From the NCBI GenBank assembly GCA_965368115.1, contig CBDULQ010000052.1:1-17300 (forward strand): DNA of 17,300 bases, given 5' to 3'. Within the stretch, counting starts at the first letter, position 1. Every line of letters starts with the position of its first letter. The DNA is from CBDULQ01 sp965368115. GTDB taxonomy: Bacteria > Pseudomonadota > Gammaproteobacteria > SZUA-229. Under the pieces are notes generated by a model, which saw only the letters and a program-made list of their open reading frames with translations, ran no database searches and was not told where the DNA came from. Position numbers and translations under genes: made by a program. Positions 13,521 to 17,300 of the stretch are shown piece by piece.

Positions 13521-14918
13521 ATGAGCAACAAAAGTTTAGATGATCCGTTTAATCCGGAAAGTGATTTACGCCACGGCCACGGTTGCAGCTGCCACAAGTG
13601 CACCTCTAAACACGAGCACGCCGAAACCACCGAGGACACCACTCCTCAGCAAACAATGAGCACCGAAGACATTATCGATCGCGCCGTGGAAAGTGCCGTG
13701 GTACGCGGTATGTTCGCCCATGACGACAACAGCCGACGCGCCTTCATGAAACTGGTCGGCGGCGGCCTGGCGGCCTCCATTCTGGGTAGCATCCTGCCAC
13801 TGGATGCGGTGAAAGCCGCGGTGAAAGATAAACTCGGTCCCCCGGAAAAGAAAAAGCTGAAAGTCGGCTTCGTACCCATCACCTGTGCCACCCCGATCAT
13901 CATGGCGCACCCCATGGGTTTCTACAGCAAGTACGGCCTTGATGTCGACGTCATCAAAACCGCCGGCTGGGCCGTATCTCGCGACAAGTCCATCAACAAG
14001 GAATACGACGCGGCGCATATGCTGACCCCGATGCCTTTAGCCATGACCATGGGCGCCGGCTCCACCGCCATGCCCTTCATCATGCCGGCGGTGGAAAACA
14101 TCAACGGCCAGGCCATCACCCTGGCCAACAAGCACAAGGACAAGCGCGATCCCAAACAGTGGAAAGGCTTCAAGTTCGGCGTGCCTTTCGAATATTCCAT
14201 GCACAACTTCCTGCTGCGTTACTACGTCGCGGAACACGGTATCGACCCGGATAAAGACATCCAGATTCGCGTGGTTCCGCCACCGGAAATGGTTGCCAAC
14301 CTGCGTGCCGGTAACCTGGACGGCTATCTGTCGCCGGATCCGTTCAACCAGCGCGCGGTCTGGGAAAAAATCGGTTTCATTCACATGCTAACCAAGGAAA
14401 TCTGGGACGGTCATCCCTGCTGCGCCTTCGCCACCAGCGCCGAATTCGCACAGACCATGCCTAATGCCTACGGCGCATTGTTCAAGTCGATTGTCGATGC
14501 CACTCACTTCTCCTCCGAGCAGAGCAATCGCAAAGACATCGCCAAGGCGATTTCACCGAAGAATTACCTGAACCAGCCGGTACCGGTTCTGGAACAGGTA
14601 CTCACCGGTCGTTACGCCGATGGTCTGGGTGAAATTAAAGATGTACCGGATCGCATCGACTTCGATCCATTCCCATGGCACTCCATGGCGGTATGGATCA
14701 TGACGCAGATGAAACGCTGGGGTTACGTGAAAGGTGATGTGGATTACAAGGGCATCGCCGAACAGGTTTACCTGGCCGCCGACTGCGGTAAGCTGATGAA
14801 AGAGCTGGGCTATGAGCCGCCGAACAAGACCTATGAGAAGTACACCATCATGGGTAAGGAGTTCGACTACACCCAGCCCGATGCGTACGCCAAGAGTTTT
14901 GCCATCACGAGGGCTTAA
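13521..14918 (+). CDS. cynA: Cyanate/nitrate-type ABC transporter substrate-binding protein, Tat-exported
   Basis: A 465-residue NrtA/CmpA-family solute-binding protein (start of mature domain KLKVGFVPITCATPIIMAHP; ligand-site regions AGWAVSRDKSI and DGYLSPDPFNQRAV). Placement before a permease, ATPase and cyanase makes cyanate the likely ligand; the family also includes nitrate and bicarbonate binders. Export is by a twin-arginine signal, DNSRRAFMKLVGGG (Arg72-Arg73), cleaved near residue 99. The n-region before the twin arginines is unusually long (71 residues) and has a Cys/His-rich patch, HGHGCSCHKCTSKHEH (Cys22, 24 and 27). The ATG at 13521 is chosen over an in-frame GTG at 13473 because AGAGGA lies 7 nt before it. 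First gene of the operon; cynB begins 3 nt after its stop. Confidence 0.9.
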   Translation: MSNKSLDDPFNPESDLRHGHGCSCHKCTSKHEHAETTEDTTPQQTMSTEDIIDRAVESAVVRGMFAHDDNSRRAFMKLVGGGLAASILGSILPLDAVKAAVKDKLGPPEKKKLKVGFVPITCATPIIMAHPMGFYSKYGLDVDVIKTAGWAVSRDKSINKEYDAAHMLTPMPLAMTMGAGSTAMPFIMPAVENINGQAITLANKHKDKRDPKQWKGFKFGVPFEYSMHNFLLRYYVAEHGIDPDKDIQIRVVPPPEMVANLRAGNLDGYLSPDPFNQRAVWEKIGFIHMLTKEIWDGHPCCAFATSAEFAQTMPNAYGALFKSIVDATHFSSEQSNRKDIAKAISPKNYLNQPVPVLEQVLTGRYADGLGEIKDVPDRIDFDPFPWHSMAVWIMTQMKRWGYVKGDVDYKGIAEQVYLAADCGKLMKELGYEPPNKTYEKYTIMGKEFDYTQPDAYAKSFAITRA

Positions 14919-14921
14919 ACC

Positions 14922-15752
14922 ATGATGCAAAACCTGCGTGTTCGCTCGGCCCTGCTGTCTCTGGTGTTGCTGGTGGTGTTCCTGGGTATCTGGGAAATCG
15001 CCAACCAGCCACCGGAGCAGAAAGAGGCACTCACCGAGTATGAAATGCTGATGGGGGGCGGCGCGCCGAAGGCGCGCGTGCCCAACCCTTCCGAAATCGG
15101 CCAGCTGGCGTTCGAAGAACTCAGCGACCCGTTTTACGACAAGGGCCCCAACGACAAGGGCATCGGCCTGCAGATGCTGTATTCGCTGAAACGTGTACTC
15201 ACCGGTTATCTGCTGGCGGCACTGGTGGCCATTCCGCTTGGCTTTCTGATCGGCATGTCACCGCTGATGTATAAGGCACTGGATCCGTTCATCCAGGTGC
15301 TGAAGCCCATCTCGCCACTGGCCTGGATGCCGCTCGCCCTGTTCATACTCAAGGACTCGGAAATTTCATCCGTGTTCGTCATCTTCATCTGTTCCATCTG
15401 GCCGATGCTGATCAACACCGCATTCGGTGTCGGCGCGGTGAAAAAAGATTACGTCAACGTGGCGCGCACCCATGAACTGGGCAAACTGCGTACCGCCTTC
15501 CTGGTCATCCTGCCGGCGGCGGCACCGACCATTCTCACCGGCATGCGCATCTCCATCGGCATCGCCTGGCTGGTTATCGTGGCTGCAGAAATGCTGGTCG
15601 GCGGTACCGGCGTCGGTTACTACGTATGGAACGAGTGGAATAACCTGGATCTGACCAGCGTCATTTTCTCCATCCTGATGATCGGTGTCGTCGGCATGGT
15701 GCTGGACCTGGCCCTCGCCTACGCCACCAAACTCGTGCAGTACGTGGAGTAA
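14922..15752 (+). CDS. cynB: Cyanate ABC transporter permease
   Basis: A 276-residue NrtB-type inner-membrane permease (binding-protein-dependent transport family). An N-terminal membrane helix (about 9-26) is followed by a periplasmic segment to about residue 80. The core helices include GYLLAALVAIPLGFLIGM, PLAWMPLALFIL, VFVIFICSIWPMLIN, GIAWLVIVAAEMLVG and VIFSILMIGVVGMVLDLALA. The cytoplasmic EAA loop that docks the ATPase reads VARTHELGKLRTAFLVILPA. It is in the same tight operon: 3 nt after cynA and 3 nt before cynD. Either of two adjacent ATGs (14922, 14925) could be the start. Substrate assignment to cyanate rests on context. Confidence 0.92.
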   Translation: MMQNLRVRSALLSLVLLVVFLGIWEIANQPPEQKEALTEYEMLMGGGAPKARVPNPSEIGQLAFEELSDPFYDKGPNDKGIGLQMLYSLKRVLTGYLLAALVAIPLGFLIGMSPLMYKALDPFIQVLKPISPLAWMPLALFILKDSEISSVFVIFICSIWPMLINTAFGVGAVKKDYVNVARTHELGKLRTAFLVILPAAAPTILTGMRISIGIAWLVIVAAEMLVGGTGVGYYVWNEWNNLDLTSVIFSILMIGVVGMVLDLALAYATKLVQYVE

Positions 15753-15755
15753 ACC

Positions 15756-16703
15756 ATGCATAAATATTTTCTCAACGCACAGCAACTCAGTAAAACCTTT
15801 CCGGCACCGCGCGGTGGTGAACCGCTGACCGTGTTCGACAACATCAACTTCGGTGTCGAAGAAGGCGAGTTCGTCTGCATCATCGGCCACTCCGGTTGCG
15901 GCAAGTCTACCATCCTCAATATTCTCGCCGGCCTGGACGAGGCCAGCAGCGGTGCAATACTGATGGACAACAGGGAAATCGCCGGACCCAGCCTGGATCG
16001 GGGCGTGGTGTTTCAGAACTACAGTTTGTTGCCCTGGATGTCGACACTGAAGAACATCACCTTCGCGGTTAAATCCCGTTTCCCGCAATGGAACAGGGAC
16101 CAGGTCTACGAACACAGCATGAAGTTTATCGACATGGTGGGACTGAAAGGCACCGAACATCGCAAGCCCTCGCAGTTATCCGGCGGTATGCGACAGCGAG
16201 TGAGTATCGCCCGCGCTTTTGCCATTCAGCCCAAGCTGTTGTTGCTGGATGAACCCTTCGGTGCGCTGGATGCCCTGACCCGCGGCATGATTCAGGACGA
16301 GCTGTTAAAAATCTGGAGTCAGTCCACGCAAACCGTATTCATGATCACCCACGATGTGGACGAAGCCATTCTGCTCGCCGATCGTATTTTACTCATGACC
16401 AACGGTCCTCATGCGCAGATCGCCGAGTCGGTCACCATCGACATTCCGCGCCCGCGCAATCGCACCGATATTATTCATCACGATAATTATTATCCGATTC
16501 GAAATCACATCGTCGAATTTCTGGTGAAACGTTCCAAGGAACTGGCGGATCCGTCGCAACGTATTCCGCACATCACCAACGACAACGAACTGCGTTATCC
16601 GCCGGAAGTAAATCCGGCTACCGGATCAGTGCAGGAGATCAGTCATCCTCAGCCCGAAGACGAAGCTGCGGATTCCAAACCTAACGTCGTCAACATGCAG
16701 TAG
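15756..16703 (+). CDS. cynD: Cyanate ABC transporter ATP-binding protein
   Basis: A 315-residue ABC ATPase of the nitrate/sulfonate/taurine group. Walker A is GHSGCGKST (44-52), the Q-loop Gln87 is in VVFQNYSLLPWMS, the signature is LSGGMRQRVSIARAFA (141-156), Walker B is LLLLDEPFGALD (161-172) and the switch histidine is in MITHDVDEA (His199). All motifs are intact. It is longer than typical NrtD/SsuB subunits; the extra length is a hydrophilic C-terminal tail (about 255-315) rich in Pro, Glu and Asp with no recognised domain. The gene starts 3 nt after cynB and ends 21 nt before cynS. Confidence 0.93.
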   Translation: MHKYFLNAQQLSKTFPAPRGGEPLTVFDNINFGVEEGEFVCIIGHSGCGKSTILNILAGLDEASSGAILMDNREIAGPSLDRGVVFQNYSLLPWMSTLKNITFAVKSRFPQWNRDQVYEHSMKFIDMVGLKGTEHRKPSQLSGGMRQRVSIARAFAIQPKLLLLDEPFGALDALTRGMIQDELLKIWSQSTQTVFMITHDVDEAILLADRILLMTNGPHAQIAESVTIDIPRPRNRTDIIHHDNYYPIRNHIVEFLVKRSKELADPSQRIPHITNDNELRYPPEVNPATGSVQEISHPQPEDEAADSKPNVVNMQ

Positions 16704-16724
16704 ATATCCAACAGGAGAAAAATC

Positions 16725-17225
16725 ATGAGCGCCAGTGCTGAAAGCATGCCCACTACCCTACCCAACAGTATGACCAGCTCCCTGATGAGCAAAGAAGCCA
16801 TGACCGAGGCGATCATTACCGCCAAGATCGGCAAAGGCATGACCTGGCAGGCCATCGCCGATGCCCTCGACGCCGGTGTGATCTGGGTGACTTCCGCCTG
16901 CTTCGGCAAGAACAGTATGCCCAAACCCCTGGCAGACAAACTCTGCCAGGTACTGGAACTGTCACCGGAAGTGAACACCGCGCTGCAAGCGTTTCCACAC
17001 AAGGCCTGGGAAAAAGAAATTCCGCAGGACCCCCTGGTCTATCGTTTCTATGAAATCGTCGGTGTTTACGGCGACACCATCAAGGAAGTGATTCATGAAA
17101 AATTCGGCGACGGCATCATGAGCGCCATCGATTTTTCCATGCACATCGACAAGGAAGAGAACCCGGCCGGTGATCGTGTGGTGATCACCATGAACGGCAA
17201 GTTCCTGCCTTACAAAACCTGGTAA
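16725..17225 (+). CDS. cynS: Cyanate hydratase (cyanase)
   Basis: Decomposes cyanate with bicarbonate to carbamate and CO2, the carbamate then giving ammonia and a second CO2. The 166-residue protein has the N-terminal helical domain (about 22-95) and the C-terminal dimer domain with the near-invariant QDPLVYRFYEIVGVYG and HEKFGDGIMSAIDFS. Catalytic residues are Arg107, Glu110 and Ser133, shifted by 11 from Arg96, Glu99 and Ser122 in E. coli, because of an N-terminal extension. It has its own good ribosome site (AGGAG, 8 nt spacing) and is the last gene of the operon. A carbonic anhydrase gene (cynT) that often accompanies cyanase is not in the window. The operon could feed nitrogen assimilation or remove cyanate arising from thiocyanate, urea or carbamoyl phosphate. 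Confidence 0.97.
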   Translation: MSASAESMPTTLPNSMTSSLMSKEAMTEAIITAKIGKGMTWQAIADALDAGVIWVTSACFGKNSMPKPLADKLCQVLELSPEVNTALQAFPHKAWEKEIPQDPLVYRFYEIVGVYGDTIKEVIHEKFGDGIMSAIDFSMHIDKEENPAGDRVVITMNGKFLPYKTW

Positions 17226-17239
17226 CCAGCCCCTGCATC

Positions 17240-17276
17240 GATGTAAACCCCGACTGTAACAGGCGGGGTTTACATC
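17240..17276 (+). terminator. Hairpin after cynS, likely operon terminator
   Basis: Perfect 13-bp arms GATGTAAACCCCG (17240-17252) and CGGGGTTTACATC (17264-17276) around an 11-nt loop, 15 nt after the cynS stop. The only T-run is inside the 3' arm (GGGGTTTA), so it is stable but lacks a classic U-tail. The remaining 24 bases of the window show no feature. Confidence 0.65.
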
Positions 17277-17300
17277 AGGCGCAACATTTCTGATCGGTCT

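Noticed and set aside
1..17300. Search by eye for CRISPR arrays, insertion sequences, tRNA or rRNA genes and toxin-antitoxin or phage-defence genes.
   Set aside because: No regularly spaced repeats, transposase, integrase, tRNA-like fold or defence-family motif was seen in the window.

Overview
The window looks like the chromosome of a gammaproteobacterium. The gene families (QmcA/NfeD pair, TIGR04219-type outer-membrane protein, short SerB, MtnBDC, PdxH, a DsrC-family protein, GNAT-nitrilase fusion) and the moderately high, even G+C fit this. A DsrC relative next to a cyanate-use locus makes a sulfur-oxidising lineage plausible, but that is inference. I see no mobile element, CRISPR array, tRNA or rRNA. 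The coding content is dense and looks chromosomal.

Left part (1-9521), almost all on the minus strand, read right to left within each unit: pdxH followed by a class I glutamine amidotransferase; a TTG-started FHA-domain gene ending at a clear terminator; an LCAT-like alpha/beta hydrolase; a DsrC-like protein ending at a strong terminator; a translationally coupled mtnB-mtnD-mtnC methionine-salvage operon; a short SerB; a stand-alone cyclic-nucleotide-binding-domain protein; qmcA-nfeD; and the start of an outer-membrane protein that runs off the left edge. The one plus-strand gene here (7677-8024) encodes a small, exported, very acidic protein I do not recognise.

Right part (9673-17300): a plus-strand GNAT-nitrilase fusion converges with, and overlaps by 13 nt, a minus-strand sigma-54 activator (two PAS domains, AAA+, Fis-type HTH). 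Divergent from the activator is a complete cyanate-use operon: Tat-exported substrate-binding protein, permease, ATPase and cyanase (cynA-cynB-cynD-cynS), closed by a 13-bp hairpin.

The most striking object is the 354-bp intergenic region between activator and operon (13167-13520). It holds a -24/-12 sigma-54 promoter facing the operon, a full-consensus -24/-12 promoter facing the activator, a cluster of five TACGA/TCGTA half-sites arranged as overlapping palindromes, and a perfect match to the IHF consensus between that cluster and the operon promoter. This is a complete enhancer - bending site - sigma-54 promoter layout, and it predicts that the activator switches on both the cyanate operon and its own gene. 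The working model is: cyanate or a nitrogen/redox signal sensed by the PAS activator leads to import by CynABD and hydrolysis by CynS with bicarbonate to ammonia and CO2.
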